Origin: Delphinapterus leucas
Taxonomy: Eukaryota; Chordata; Mammalia; Artiodactyla; Monodontidae
DNA length: 64,000 nucleotides
Direction: 5' to 3'
NCBI RefSeq assembly: GCF_002288925.2
Contig: NW_022098072.1
Location: forward strand, 19,206,326 to 19,270,325
Shown here: positions 1-11,271 of the stretch, in pieces
How positions within the stretch are numbered: position 1 is the stretch's first letter
Layout of the letters: each line of letters begins with the position of its first letter
Notes under the pieces: generated by a model
Told to the model about the DNA's origin: nothing
Database searches by the model: none
What the model saw: only the letters and a program-made list of their open reading frames with translations
Program-made: the position numbers and the translations under genes

Positions 1-95
1 CTTCAGCTTATTCTTCCTAAGGTTAGAGAACATATTCATGACCACCACTAGCATCGCTGAAGAAGGGATCAATTGTACCCAAAACTATAGGGCAA

Positions 96-578
96 TGATA
101 TCGCTTACATGTGGAATCTAAATAAAGGGTACAGAACTTCCCTGGTGGTACAGTGCTTAAGGCTCCATGCTTCCAATGTAGGGAGTACAGGTTTGATCCC
201 TGGTCGGGGAAGTTCCGCATGCTACACGGTGTGGCCAAAAACAAAACCAAAAAAAGGGTACAAATGAACTTACCTACAAAACGGAAATAGAGTTACAGAT
301 GTAGAAAACAAACTTTTGGCTACCAGGGGATGAGGGGGAGGGATAAATTGGGAGATTGGGATTGACATATACACACTACTATATATAAAATAGATAACTA
401 ATAAGGACCTATTATATAGCACAGGGAACTCTACTCAGTACTCTGTAATGCCTATATGGGAAAAGAATCTAAAAAAGAGTGGATACATGTATATGTATAA
501 CTGATTCACTTTGCTGTACACCTGAAATTAACACAACATTGTAAATCAACTATATTCCAATAAAAATTTTTTAAAAAG
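96..578 (+). mobile_element. 5'-truncated young L1 3' end, carrying a nested SINE
   Basis: The segment matches the artiodactyl/cetacean L1 3' end: it starts in the last part of ORF2, passes the 'cacagggaactctactc' and 'ctgattcactttgctgtac' blocks, and ends in 'caataaaaattttttaaaaag'. The 11-bp direct repeat ctatagggcaa flanks it perfectly (85-95 and 579-589), which fixes both ends and shows a single target-primed insertion. A SINE at 134-252 interrupts it, so the L1 is older than that SINE. It is too short to encode anything. Confidence 0.88.
134..252 (+). mobile_element. Short tRNA-related SINE inserted in L1
   Basis: It starts gaacttccctggtgg, has a B-box-like ggtttgatccc, and ends in an A-rich tail (ccaaaaacaaaacc). 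The 10-bp repeat aaagggtaca flanks it (124-133 and 253-262). The length of about 120 bp fits the short Bov-tA/CHR-like class, without the extra tail domain of the longer CHR copies elsewhere in the window. Confidence 0.85.
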
Positions 579-1935
579 CTATAGGGCAAAATAATCAGAC
601 TTAGCATAAGATGAATCTAATTCTCACGTTTATCAACGTGCTTACTAAAGTTCTGATTGTTGCGACAAAGTAATTACATAGTGAAGGAGCTATTTATTCC
701 AGCTGACATTCTAATAAAGCAGCATCAGGGAGCTAATCTCCCAACGTTATTGGGTAAAGAATTTCAAATTGAAGCAAAATTATAAATAAATGTCTCACTG
801 CTCTTACATAGTTTGGATATACTAAAATTAATGGCTAGGATCTGGTGGTGCAATTAATTTTGATATAAGGCCCAGTGTAGGGCATGGTAAACAGTACAGA
901 CTGGCAGCTCTAGGACTTAGAGACTGAGGCTAGACCATAGTGCCCAGACATATCTCCTAGCTAACTTCCTCCAAATCTTCTGGAATATAGCTGAATGATG
1001 CAAAAGTGTCCACTGCACCTGTGCTTAGAGGATAAAGGGGTTCTTCTTCAGGCTGAGGAATTTAAAGGAATGCTAAACGCATGCAAATTCCACCCTAAAT
1101 ACTGGGACTAGCTAATCACTGCAGCAAAGGTAAGAATTCGGGCATTCATTCAAAGGAAAGCTTACGGTTTCTAGAACAGAGATAATGTTACAAAACCACC
1201 ACAGACCCCACCACAGGCTCAAATGTAATTTTGTATAAAATGTAATTTATGCATAAAATGTTGACTTTTCATATGTATTTGTGTTTTCACAAGGATTTGG
1301 GAGCTGTTCAAGTACAGCTCTGAGATTGTTTTCAACAGCATTTTTTGCTGTCCCCTTGTACCACATCAAAGCAACTGAAACTCTATATTTAATTTTAAGA
1401 AAGCATTCTAAAATGTCCAAGTTCTTAAGCCCCAAAGGAGAACAAGGCAAAGCTAAGCCCTTCACAAACAGTAACAGAAATGATCTCATTAAGCATCATT
1501 GTCCAAACACGTCCGCTCTTCAAACAGACCAGGTAGTGAAAGATTGAATAAAGGTGCTGGTTTCTGTTTTATCTCCACCTAAAGGTTTCTGTCTTAGGCT
1601 GAAACTGAAGCTTATGTTCCTCACAGAGTTCACTTGTTTTAGAAGGAAAGGAAAACATTCCAAACAAATTACTCTAAAAACTAAAAATTATGGTTTAAAT
1701 AATGCTATCTCCATCAGTCATAGCCTGAAATACAAAATCAGCGACACAGAAAGACCCTTTAAATGTTCACACTGATTTTCTCCCCTAATTTTGGTTTCCC
1801 TGCCGTACCCTCTCCACCCCTACTCCTGCCTCTTCATTTAGGGCAACACAAACACTCTCTGTTCACAGCAGTTGTTTCAGGGGAAAACAAACCTCTATGT
1901 CACTTAACCCATTAGGAGCTAGTTAGTAATTTGTG
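579..1935. other. Unrecognised non-coding stretch
   Basis: AT-rich DNA without a repeat I can name. Frames of 60-88 codons occur on both strands near 1250-1775 but overlap each other, show no family resemblance, and have no splice or promoter context. Treated as unique or highly diverged intergenic or intronic sequence. Confidence 0.4.
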
Positions 1936-1937
1936 TG

Positions 1938-2325
1938 AATGATTCAATTCAACAAATATTTTGTGCATCTACTAGGGATACATCAGTGAAATAAGCAATC
2001 ATAAAGAATCTCTACCCTTGGGACGCTTACATTCCGGTGGGGAAAACAAACAATAAACATTGTAAACACTAACTATTCAGTATGTTTGAAGGTATTAAAT
2101 AGAATGGACAGGGTAGCGTCGTTGAGAAGCTGGGGGAGTTCGCAGAGTGGACACCACATCGCAGGGAAGAGCTTTCTAGGCTGAGGGAAGAGCTGGAGCG
2201 AATGTCGGAGGGCTGGAGCAAAGCCAGAATATTCAAGGAACCAGTGAACGTCCACTGCGGCTGGGGTAGGGTGAGCAGAGAGATGGTCAGAGAGGTGGAT
2301 GGGGAGTATATTAGAGAAGGATGGC
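1938..2325. repeat. Ancient interspersed repeat, family not named
   Basis: The run 'attcaacaaatattttgtgcatctac' through 'cttacattccggtgggg' and 'caataaacattgtaaac' has the layout of a widely dispersed ancient mammalian repeat. A G-rich tail with gagagatggtcagagaggt follows. A related tail seems to be present near 61000-61490. I cannot name the family with confidence. Confidence 0.4.
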
Positions 2326-2329
2326 AGAA

Positions 2330-2826
2330 TGTGTCATTCCAAAACATGCCTCTTCGGCATAAGGATTATTTTGAGCTGATTATTTTGAGAAACAGCAGAC
2401 ACAGGAGAAGCTCAGAAAATAGAGTCGAAGTTCCCCTTACATAAGGGAAATTTACATTAAGAAAGAAAATTTCCTTGTGTAAGGGTGTGTCCCTTTCTGT
2501 ACAAGGAAGAGAAGGTTCACTAAATCACAGTAGACTCTTGTCAATGGAGAAAGCATCACTGAAAACTTCACAGCAAAGCTTACCCTGTTGACCATAACCT
2601 CCTCATAACTTCCTCATAACCAACCTCCCCATAGGTAGTATTTAAGCTGGAGTTCGAAGCCACCACAGGGAGTTCCTCATTTTTCCCTGGGTGTCTCCCA
2701 TGCTTCCGTGAGGTAGATATGTTGATAAACTTCTCTTTGTTTCCCTCTTGTTAATCTGTCTTTTGTTATAGAGGCCTCAGCTGAGAGCTAAGAAAGGTAG
2801 AAGGAAAAATTTTTTTCTCCCCTACA
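2330..2826 (+). mobile_element. Solo LTR, recurring family (copy A)
   Basis: The block begins tgtgtcattcc with 'ttattttgagctgat' close behind. It then has 'agggagttcctcatttttccctgggtgtc', a GATAAA poly(A)-like signal near 2730, 'gttaatctgtcttttgttatag', and ends ctcccctaca. This TG...CA layout and order of motifs recur in at least seven other places between 4 and 18.6 kb, in both orientations. No internal retroviral sequence adjoins, so it is a solo LTR. It resembles class I (ERV1-like) LTRs, but the family name is not certain and no clear TSD was found. Confidence 0.65.
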
Positions 2827-3920
2827 TAAGGACTCTGATTTCTCCTTCTTAAAGGAGACAAGACAGTCTTAGAAAGGTGACACACATCTCACAGCAGAGC
2901 CTTGACGGCCAGTGTTCTTGTCCCATGTCTTCCAACATCAGAAGATGAGGCATGGTTTAATTTTTCTAACGTGCATAAGTCACCCTGCAAATCTCCATTT
3001 ATTGGTGTCTTTCGTCCTTAACATTTAACTTGGAATTGTTTTCCAGTGATTGCTCTTTCTTTTTATTTGCAGAAAAGATCTTCACTTTAGAACTTCTTGC
3101 CCTCAGATGAACATTGTAAACTTTACCTTTCTGCTGGCTACACAACTGTTGGCTCGTAAAAATGTCGTTTGCTTTTAGCTCAGACATAAAATTTTCTTCT
3201 CCAGGCACACTTTCATCACAATTGTGAACTTTACCAACTAAGACATTTTATCTCTTTCCAGTTCTCAGTCTCCAACCCTCCACCTACCACTCTTACTCCT
3301 CAGACCTCTTTTCTGTGCCATCTTAAAAGGGCAATTATCTCCCCATTATTCAGAGATGGGTTATCCATCTTGTGGCTCATTTATACCCTTGGCTCATTAA
3401 CTTCTTTTCCTGTTTTAGTCATTTCAAATTATCATTACTAGAGAAAAGCTAGAGATAACATTTTATAAAACACATTTACCTACATATGACAGAGACAATG
3501 CCATTATTTTACCAAATCTCATTTTATCTTTCTCTTACTGGGCACTTGGGAAATACATTTTTCAGCATACCTTGCTGTTCTTTGGGGCCATGTGACTCAG
3601 TACTGGCTGGTAGGGAATGGATGGAAGCGACATAAACCACTCCTACATCTGAACATTAGCCATATATCACGCGGTCCTGCGTCCCTTCTTCCCTTTCTCC
3701 AATAATCTTGGAGGCCACGTGTTCAGGCTATATCAGAAGATGATGAAAATAAGGATCTCAGGGTTTTCAGAAGGAGGGGAACCTCCACTGATTCACATCT
3801 GAATCCACTTTGGTTGCGCTAAGCCACTGAGTTTCAGGGGTTGTTTCTGTAACAATCTAGAGCATTCTATCACCATAATCTATCTTATTCAATTCTTGTT
3901 TCACTTTCCCATCTCTCCTG
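2827..3920. other. Unrecognised non-coding stretch
   Basis: No named repeat and no convincing coding frame. The 69-codon reverse frame at 2999-3208 has no recognisable motif. Confidence 0.4.
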
Positions 3921-3924
3921 AAAA

Positions 3925-4045
3925 CATTTCACAGATGGGGAAACCAGGGCTCAGTTATGCCTGTGGTCTGGCTAAGCTAACACAGCTAGTAAATGAGGCA
4001 GCCAGCCCTTGGTCTTCTCTACACCAGAACTACTATGTTTCTGGG
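3925..4045 (-). repeat. MIR fragment
   Basis: 'ttcacagatggggaaaccagg' followed by 'aagctaacacagctagtaaatgag' is the reverse-complement layout of the conserved MIR core (valley of 'tttacagatgaggaaactgagg' and 'cacagctagtaa'). Confidence 0.6.
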
Positions 4046-4076
4046 GTTCTCAGTGTACGCTTTCTGCTCTTTGTCA

Positions 4077-4850
4077 TGTAGGGAAGGGAAAAGAATCTTT
4101 TTCCCTCTACCCTACTAGGATCTCTGCGTGGGGCCCTGCAAATTCGACTGACAAGAGACAGACTAACAAGAGGAAAAATAAACACAGAAGTTGATGAGTA
4201 GCTCAAAGAGGTGGTTAGAACTTGCGCTTATAGAACATCTTAGCAAAAGAACAAAACATTTTTAGAGCTTTGACAAGACAAAGGAAAAGGACTTTGAGTT
4301 TCTAAGGCAGCAGATTGTAAGAAAGTAAACACATGGGGAAACTAATGGAAGATAAGAGTCAGTCAGGCTTATTATGTAGATTCCTCTGGTGCCATCTCTG
4401 GGCTGGTAAGGGTCTAGAGCTGTCTCCAGTAGTTATCCTTTGTCGTTCCTGGTAGAAAGGGGAGGGGCACAACTTTACAAATGTACGTCCTGCTTTTAGG
4501 TAAATAGAGGGAGGGCAGAGAGCTCTTCTTTTTTTTTTTTTTTTTTTTTTGGCGGTACGCGGGCCTCTCACTGTTGTGGCCTCTCCCGTTGAGGAGCACA
4601 GGCTCCGGATGCCCAGGCTCAGCAGCCATGGCTCACGGGCCCAGCCGCTCCTCGGCATGTGGGATCCTCCCAGACCGGGGCACGAACCCGTGTCCCCTGC
4701 ATCGGCAGGCGGACTCTCAACCACTGCGCCACCATGGAAGCCCAGAGAACTCTTCTTGTATCTGTCTTCTCTCAATTACCTTTAGCTCAAAATAACCCTT
4801 ATTCCAAAGTGGTACATTTGGGGGTGGGCTACAACTTTCATTGGGTCATT
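4077..4850 (-). mobile_element. Solo LTR, recurring family (copy B), cut by a SINE
   Basis: Reverse-complement copy of the family seen at 2330-2826: it starts tgtagggaaggg (the LTR end), has 'gacaagagacagactaac' and 'ggtggttagaacttgcgcttat', and closes with 'ccaaagtggtacatttggggg'. The left half (4077-4530) and right half (4744-4850) are separated only by the SINE at 4531-4743. Its closest relative in the window is the copy at 12987-13562. Confidence 0.65.
4531..4743 (-). mobile_element. CHR-type SINE, short form
   Basis: A reverse copy: a T-tract, then gcggtacgcgggcctctcac, ending gccaccatggaagcc. The TSD agag(a/g)(a/g)ctcttctt flanks it (4517-4530 and 4744-4757, one mismatch). The open frames of up to 138 codons across it on both strands are SINE read-throughs. 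Confidence 0.92.
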
Positions 4851-4857
4851 CACCCCA

Positions 4858-5320
4858 AAGTATCCTACACTTAATCTCTTCAGAATGGTCATTTATTCCT
4901 AACCACCATAACTCTATTAATATGCAAGGAGAGAGGGAATAGACACACTGCAGCTGTGGCCTACTGGGGAATAATGGCAGACCTCTCTGATGTTTAGCTT
5001 ATATAACCAAAATAGCCACTAGTTTCATGCTTCCAACCAATAAGGCAAAACAAACAAAAAGCCGTGTATCACAACAGATACTACAAGGAAGGACCCAAGC
5101 AAAAGTCACCAGGTGCTATGAAAAGGGACTGAAGCAAACCTTCATAATTCAGGCTTCTCCTGTGCCATGTTGTGTGGAACCTCTACACCATCTATTCATT
5201 TTGCAGCCACATTGCCACTTATAAATAATGATACCTCCCAAAAGACATGGCAAACATAATTCTACATTTATGGGTTTGTGTGTATATGACCAGACTTTAG
5301 AGATAACTCTGCAAACATCC
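4858..5320. other. Unrecognised non-coding stretch
   Basis: Nothing that I can name. Short frames near 5027-5224 show no motif. Confidence 0.4.
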
Positions 5321-5329
5321 TTATATCTA

Positions 5330-6022
5330 GAGTTTCCTCTCTATATCAACGCACCACCATCTACCCAGTTATCAGAGCCAGGAATCCGAGTGTCATCCCT
5401 GAGTCATCTGTTTCCTTCACCCAACATCAAGTCCAATCATTCTTCCTCCAAAATAACCCTCATCCCTGACTTCTATCCATCTTCAACGTCACCTCATCTC
5501 TTACCTGAATTAATGGAGAAACCTTGTAACTGGTCTCCCAGCTTCCACTTGAAATCTCCATTAGCCCAATCTCCTCAGCAAAAGTGATCGAAAAACATAA
5601 ATCAGATCATTTCACCCCTCCACCTAAATCTTTAAAATAATTTCTTATTGCACTTAGAATAGAATCTAAACTCTTCTCTATGGCCCTCGAGATTCTGCAA
5701 GACCTGGGTCCTGCCTATTTCTTTGGCCTCATGTCACAGAGTTCTCCCTACTCCCCACTCTCTATTCACTGTCCTTCCAACAGCTCTGTCTCACTTTTGC
5801 CTTGGGATTTGCTCTTGCCTCTGCCTGGAATGCTTTTGATTTTTAGACATCACCTCTCCAGGGAGTCCACGCTGACCACCTACATGAAGAAGGTCCCTCC
5901 CCCATTATTCTCTATTACGGCATTCAACCTCTTCAGGAAACCCATCACAGCCTGCAGTGATCTTATCCATCTTCTGTTTACTTGTCTGTTTTCCCCACCA
6001 GAAAGTTATGTTCATAAAGGTA
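5330..6022 (+). repeat. L2 LINE 3' fragment
   Basis: The order of blocks follows the L2 3' region: 'attgcacttagaatagaatctaaac', 'ctctgcctggaatgcttttg', 'tcacctctccagggagtccacgctgacc' and 'cttgtctgttttccccacc'. The frames of 119 and 135 codons here are decayed L2 sequence, not host genes. Confidence 0.7.
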
Positions 6023-6024
6023 AG

Positions 6025-6120
6025 ATAATAGCTAATACTTTCTTTGTGCCAAGCACTGTCTTAAGTGCTTTATATATGCAAGCATAGCCTGCCAAGTATC
6101 TCCCAGAAACAACACCTTTT
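6025..6120 (-). repeat. MIR fragment
   Basis: 'tttgtgccaagcactgtcttaagtgctttatatatgca' is the reverse-oriented MIR 3' core, directly abutting the L2 fragment. Confidence 0.6.
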
Positions 6121-6665
6121 GTTTTTTAATACCCAAACTTCATAGAATGTAAGTATTTCTCAATAGACTTTGTCTATTTTAAGCTGGTATTAAATTTTAT
6201 ATCTTTGTCTCCAAAAATGTAATACATGTTAGCAAAACAACATGGAGGAAAGTCTTCCAGTTACCATCCAAATTCAAGTGGTAGAACAGCAGGAACAATT
6301 GTAGACATTTTGAAAAGCACAGCAAGTATCCACAGAGGGGAGGTAGTCTTTGGATGTTGCTGACGCTTCCAGTGACCTCAGAGCATCATGCTCAGAGTGA
6401 GTCATGCTCTCTCACTGGCGCTTGTCCTGAATGCATTTACCAGTGCTTTCCATATTGAGCCATTGTGTTTTGCCCAGAGCTGTACAGTGAGTACCAGAAA
6501 CGTTGAGAAATTTTGGAGAGTATGATGGATAAGGAATTAAAGGAGTAAAAATAGTACTTACAATGGAAGAGATGTTACTATACATAAAGCAACTGTTTTA
6601 ATTTTCTGGTGATCAATGTTTTAAACATTTTGCACCCTAATGTGACCATTGTTAATACCACCTAG
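6121..6665. other. Unrecognised non-coding stretch
   Basis: AT-rich sequence with no named repeat and no frame worth noting. Confidence 0.4.
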
Positions 6666-6666
6666 G

Positions 6667-7208
6667 TGTGTCAAGGAGAAAAAACTTTTTCTCTGCTCTC
6701 TTAGGTGTTCTCTTGGGGACCTGTAAATTAAACTGACAAAAGACAGATTAGTAAGATAAAAGAAAGATTTTTATTCATGTGTATGTGTGGGAGTTCACAG
6801 AAAAATGTGACTCAAGGAGGTGGTTAGAATAGTTTATATATCATCTTCGTAAAAGATGGGAGGAGTAGAGCAGCACTTTTTGGAGAACAAATGGCTTCTT
6901 AGAAGGAGGGGAGAAAGGGCTCTTATACAAACACCATTTTTGAAAAATAAATGTGCCCTCAAGGAGAATAGAAGGAAGGCATGATAGTTTGTGACAATGT
7001 CTGTCTGGGTGTGGTACAACTTCTGACTTCTTATCTGTAAGAAGCGAAAATCAGGGTTGCTCCAGGGAGGGAATTTATGACTATTGAATTCTTTTGTGAG
7101 GCTCTGCTTTTAGGCAGGTAAGAGAGTTCAGGAACTCAGATGCCTTTGCTTAAAATAATTCTTATGCCAAAGTGGCATATTTTGGGGTGACCTCTCCCGA
7201 TCCCTTCA
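6667..7208 (-). mobile_element. Solo LTR, recurring family (copy C)
   Basis: Reverse copy with 'actgacaaaagacagattag', 'ggaggtggttagaatag', 'ctgcttttaggcaggtaagag' and 'atgccaaagtggcatattttgggg', in the same order as the copies at 4077 and 12987. No internal retroviral sequence. Confidence 0.6.
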
Positions 7209-7377
7209 GACGTTTTAGTGTACTTTAGTTATGCCTCAGGAAGTTGGTTGGGGGTTTAGGGTTGATATGTAATGTGTTATAATTTTTCCCTTTTAAGATA
7301 ATGTGAAATAGAACCCAGGTAGCATCTTCACACAGAAAATCTAATTTTCAGATGCAAATTACTAATATTTACTGAGA

Positions 7378-7821
7378 TGTCAGTATTGTGGTGCTGCGAG
7401 GACAAAGGACGACACTGCCTGAAAAAGTGTCAGCCTTACACCCCCTCCTGGACTCTTAATCGCCCTCCCCACCCTGTTGCGATGTTTACGAAATTCCTGA
7501 GCCCACCTGGGGGATGCCCACCTGGGCCACAGGACCTGTTCCAAATAAGGAAAGGCATCTGCCCTGACCCACTCCCACTCTATAGAAGGAAGGTATATGT
7601 GCCTCGACCAATCAGTAAACAAAATGTTCACCTCGGACCATTCCTTTGTTTTCTGGCTATAAAAACTGATCAATAGCACATGTTTGGGCTCGACTCTCCC
7701 AGACTACTAGGAAGTCAGCCCGCTGTTCTGGAAGCAACCCTTCCCTCTAATAAATTCTATCTTCTTTACATTCGGCCTTGTGTCTGCAAATTCTTTTCCA
7801 ACCCACGTTCGGACCATGACA
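7378..7821 (+). mobile_element. Solo LTR with visible U3/R/U5 signals
   Basis: A different LTR family from its neighbours. It reads tgtcagtattgtgg to accatgaca (TG...CA). It contains CCAAT at 7608-7612, TATAAAAAC at 7658-7666 and AATAAA at 7749-7754, then a U5-like 'ttcggccttgtgtctgc'. The spacing fits a retroviral promoter followed by R and poly(A) signal. No gag, pol or primer-binding region follows, so it is a solo LTR. The 99-codon frames on both strands are incidental. Confidence 0.7.
7658..7666 (+). promoter_or_regulatory. TATA box of solo LTR
   Basis: TATAAAAAC lies 46 bases after a CCAAT box and about 90 before AATAAA, as in a retroviral U3/R boundary. Whether it is active in the host is unknown. 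Confidence 0.5.
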
Positions 7822-7824
7822 ATA

Positions 7825-8125
7825 TGAACTCATTTCAAGCAAACGTCTATCTTATGCGGTAGGTATTTTTATTCACCTTGCCTCTTTCTGTGCAGCATGT
7901 AAAGGTTTAGTAACATGCCCAAGATTCTAATGGAAGTAAGTACATCTGGGACCTGAACCCAGCTATACTCAATCGAAATTCTGCTTTCTTACCCATTACA
8001 GAGGCTATAAGGGCCTCTCCCAAGGGAAGGTCTGCATCCATCTAGTTCACCATAGATCCCAATGCCTGACAGGGCTCCGTCCATAGTAGATGATCAATTA
8101 CTTGTCCCAAATGAATGAATTTATG
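7825..8125. repeat. MIR fragment (-) followed by L2/MIR 3' end (+)
   Basis: 7830-8005 reads like a reverse MIR core ('tagtaacatgcccaagattc', 'gggacctgaacccagc'). 8040-8120 reads 'atgcctgacagggctccgtccatagtagatgatcaatta' then 'aaatgaatgaat', the forward L2/MIR 3' end. Confidence 0.55.
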
Positions 8126-8143
8126 GATTGAAGGAAACCAGAA

Positions 8144-8538
8144 TGTGTCACCTCTTTGCCATAAAAATTATTTTGAGCTGAAGGCATTTAAGAAGCAGCA
8201 CATACAGGAAAAAGGTCTCTCTACCCTTAACAGATGGCACTAGAGGAATCTGCAAACAGTCCTCCCTCCAGTAGTTTTCTCCCATATATTTACCTTCCCA
8301 CAGTTTGCCACCCTTGGAAGCCTAAAACTACTTTCTTTTTTCCAGTCATTTCTCTACAAATATATTGTTCTTTGTTGAAGATGCTATTATAAACCAGAGT
8401 TCTAAGCCACCTCCCTTGTACGAGATATACATGTTAATAAAATTCTGTATTTTCTCTTGTTAATCTGCCTTCTGTTACAAGGGCCCCAGCGAAGAATTTT
8501 GAAGGGTAGAGGGACAAGAATTTTTTCCCTCCCTTACA
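8144..8538 (+). mobile_element. Solo LTR, recurring family (copy D)
   Basis: Starts tgtgtcacctc with 'ttattttgagctgaaggca'. It has 'acatgttaataaaattctg' (AATAAA), 'gttaatctgccttctgttacaa', and ends tccctccctta-ca. Same motif order as copies A and H, but internally diverged. Confidence 0.65.
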
Positions 8539-8573
8539 GATGAATGGATGAATGGGTTAAAACAGGTGCCGTA

Positions 8574-8783
8574 GGGCTTCCCTGGTGGCGCAGTGGTTGA
8601 GAGTCCGCCTGCCGATGCAGGGGACACGGGTTCGTGCCCCGGTCCGGTAAGATCCCACATGCCGCGGAGCGGCTGGGCCCGTGAGCCATGGCCGCTGAGC
8701 CTGCGCGTCCGGAGCCAGTGCTCCTCAATGGGAGAGGCCACAACAGTGAGAGGCCTGCGTACCGCAAAAACAAAAACAAAAAC
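8574..8783 (+). mobile_element. CHR-type SINE, short form
   Basis: A complete copy: A-box-like tggcgcagtgg near 8586, B box ggttcgtgcc at 8629-8638, and tail ccgc(aaaaac)n. The 15-bp perfect TSD aaaacaggtgccgta flanks it (8559-8573 and 8784-8798). The internal pol III promoter boxes look intact, but activity cannot be judged. Confidence 0.94.
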
Positions 8784-9004
8784 AAAACAGGTGCCGTAAT
8801 AACTGGCCTGTAATCTTCAAACCTGTTCCCGAGGAACTCTTCTAGATTGAAGAAAATCAAAGAGATATGACAAATAAATGCATATGCGTGATCCTGGATT
8901 GAAACCTTTTGCTCCAAAGGATGCTATTAGGGCAACCGGTAAAGTCTGAATGGGGACTGTGGATTAGATGGTATGATTCATGGGACTGATAACGCACCTG
9001 AATG

Positions 9005-9375
9005 ACACAAAGATTACTTCAAGGTGGAAACAACTAAGCTACAACTGATGCAGAAAGAACTCTTACCTGAACTTCCCTTACCACGGCTTTATGAGAGGCA
9101 GCTGCCACAACCCCTCCAAGATTTCCAATCAGAGAAGCCTGACCTTGGGCACCGGGACATTCCAAAAGATTGTGTAAACAAGCCTCATCCCAGCCTTCCA
9201 TCCTTTGAAGCCCTAATCACCACTAACCCCCCGCTGTTAAGTTGATACATAAACCTCTACCTTCAGCTGTTCAAGTTGTCTCTTCATCTGAAGGCTCCCA
9301 CATGCATAAACAAACTTATCCTGTTAATCTGTGTGAGTTAATTCACAGACCATCCCCCCCCCCTTACCATATAAA
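9005..9375 (+). mobile_element. Diverged LTR, probably recurring family (copy E)
   Basis: Shares 'ctgaacttcccttacc', 'cataaacaaacttatcctgttaatctgtg' and the terminal C-rich 'cccccttaccat' with the other copies. The left end is unclear. Confidence 0.4.
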
Positions 9376-9773
9376 ATGGTAAAAGAAAATCTTCCTTCCA
9401 ACATGATCTATCTCCGTTAAGTTCCTGATTTTGATGGTTGTACTAAGGTTATGTAAGAGAATGTCCTTGCTTGCCAGGAGGAAAATTGGCTTCTATGAAC
9501 ACTTTTGCCATGATATCTACAGGAGTTTTTTTGTTTTTAAGTTATGAGATGAATAAAGTCTGTACTCCCTTACAAGGGAGATGGGGAAGTTATAAGGCAG
9601 CAGAGGGATGAGTGATGATGGCCACATATATCAAGGCTATAGCCATACCTGTTAACACAGGCCAGTGTTGGTGGAACCCAGGGAACTTCCTCAAGGATCA
9701 GACCCCCCAGAAGGCCACGTGGTAAATGAATCAGGAGAGGTGCAAAGGGTAGAACTTCAAGTGATTCTTACTC

Positions 9774-9851
9774 TTTTTTTTTTTTTTTTGGCTATGCCCT
9801 CGGCAGTGAAAGCACAGAGTCCTAACCACTGGACCTCCAGGGAGTTCCCTG
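9774..9851 (-). mobile_element. Very short tRNA-related SINE
   Basis: A T-tract, ggctatgccctcggcag, and an end at ccagggagttccc. TSD gtgattctta(c/t)tc flanks it (9761-9773 and 9853-9865). At about 78 bp it lacks the central part found in full copies. Confidence 0.75.
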
Positions 9852-9986
9852 AGTGATTCTTATTCTTGTGCACATTTGACTGCCTCGGCCCTCACACTGC
9901 AGGCCATTACCATCACCTTAGGCGCCCCCCTAGAGTCCACCTGGGTTCCCTAGAGTGAGCCAGACGGTAACACAGGGCTGAGTGAG

Positions 9987-10465
9987 TGGGTTCAGAACAT
10001 GCCGCCCCAAAATATGCCAATTTGACTTTTTGATTATTTTGAGCTAAAGGCACTTGAAAAACAGTAGGTGTGAGAAAGGCACTCTGACCTACCCTTTTCT
10101 TCCTGAGGACAGAAGACAAAACTCCTATATGAAACACACCTTCCCTGAACCTGGAGACAGCAAGGGGAGGCCAAGAAGCATTTGTGCAAGGAAACCTTGT
10201 TAAAATAACCCTTATCTTCCTTTAGTCTCCACGTATATTTTAGTTACTTTCTCATAAATACTACTCTTTACTCCACCTAATATATAGAACACTTAGGCCT
10301 AACTGCTTTGGGGGTTTTCATTTCCCTGTGAAGGCTCCCATGTACATATAAAAATAAAATGTGTATGCTTTTCTCCTGTGTATCTGTCTTATGACACCTT
10401 ACTTCTCAGGCCCAGCCAGAGTCACTAAGGAGGTAAAGGAAAAGTTCTGTCTCCTTAACAAACCC
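9987..10465 (+). mobile_element. Solo LTR, recurring family (copy F)
   Basis: Starts tgggttcagaacatgcc, with 'ttattttgagctaaaggcac' and 'cataaatactactcttta'. A poly(A)-signal region (aaaataaaatg) sits near 10350, followed by 'ctcctgtgtatctgtcttatgacacc'. Same architecture as copies A, D and H. Confidence 0.55.
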
Positions 10466-10479
10466 TAATAAAGTCCATG

Positions 10480-10522
10480 GGAGGGGAGGGGAGGGGGAGG
10501 GGGAGGGGGACAGGGGAGGCGG
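10480..10522 (+). repeat. G-rich (GGGGA)n tract
   Basis: Repeated G runs of four or five separated by single A residues give more than four G-tracts within 43 bases, a strong G-quadruplex motif by composition. Confidence 0.7.
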
Positions 10523-11271
10523 TGCTCTGAAAACGGTGGCCATCGAAACAGAATTTTCCTTTCCTTTTTCAGAAGATTTGCTATCATACACATACCTGGG
10601 TTATTCTCAACATGGACTGACAGAGGAAGGTGTAGCACTGACCACATTTCTAACATAGCCTGTTTCCTGTGACCAGTGACTTAATTTGACGAACAGCTTA
10701 AATTCTTGGCTCTCTGATTCCCTGCTGACACCAAGATAAATGCTGTCAGTCTCAGGGATTTATTTTAATTCACTTCCATGTATTAATTTGATGCAAAAAA
10801 ATCATTAACTCCTCCACTGTACCTTTGCTCTTCTGATGCTTCCCTCTACTACCTGGGTATCTTGCTGATTCCCACAGACTAGTGAAGGTGGCTCTTAGCT
10901 GGAATACACTTAAAAGGCCCAGTGGGCCTTCTGGTTTCTCCTTCACCTCCAGTACCAGCCATAACTGCCTCTCTTTATGTTCTCTTTGTTGAGTATCACT
11001 TTAGGCTTTATTTTCACTGTGTGGAGGATTTTATTACCCTGATTTGACCCAGTTACAGTGCCCATTTAATTATATTGCCTAACTTTCTTATTTGGATAAA
11101 TCTTTCCAAATCTTAAGAAGGCATTTTAGAGGGCAATCAGGCCAGTTCCGAAGGTTTTACACTTCACACTTAAGAATTTTATTTAAAATGAGTGTGGTTG
11201 TAAAAACAAGAACAAACAAACCCTAGACATAGAAAAATTATTGGAAGACAATACATCAAAATATGTTTTCT
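10523..11271. other. Unrecognised non-coding stretch
   Basis: No named repeat and no coding frame of note. Confidence 0.4.

Noticed and set aside
4359..4775. 138-codon reverse open frame
   Set aside because: Joins LTR and SINE sequence; not a gene.
8574..8783. tRNA gene from the A and B boxes
   Set aside because: The boxes belong to a SINE head with TSDs and a poly(A) tail; no tRNA cloverleaf with anticodon stem could be supported.
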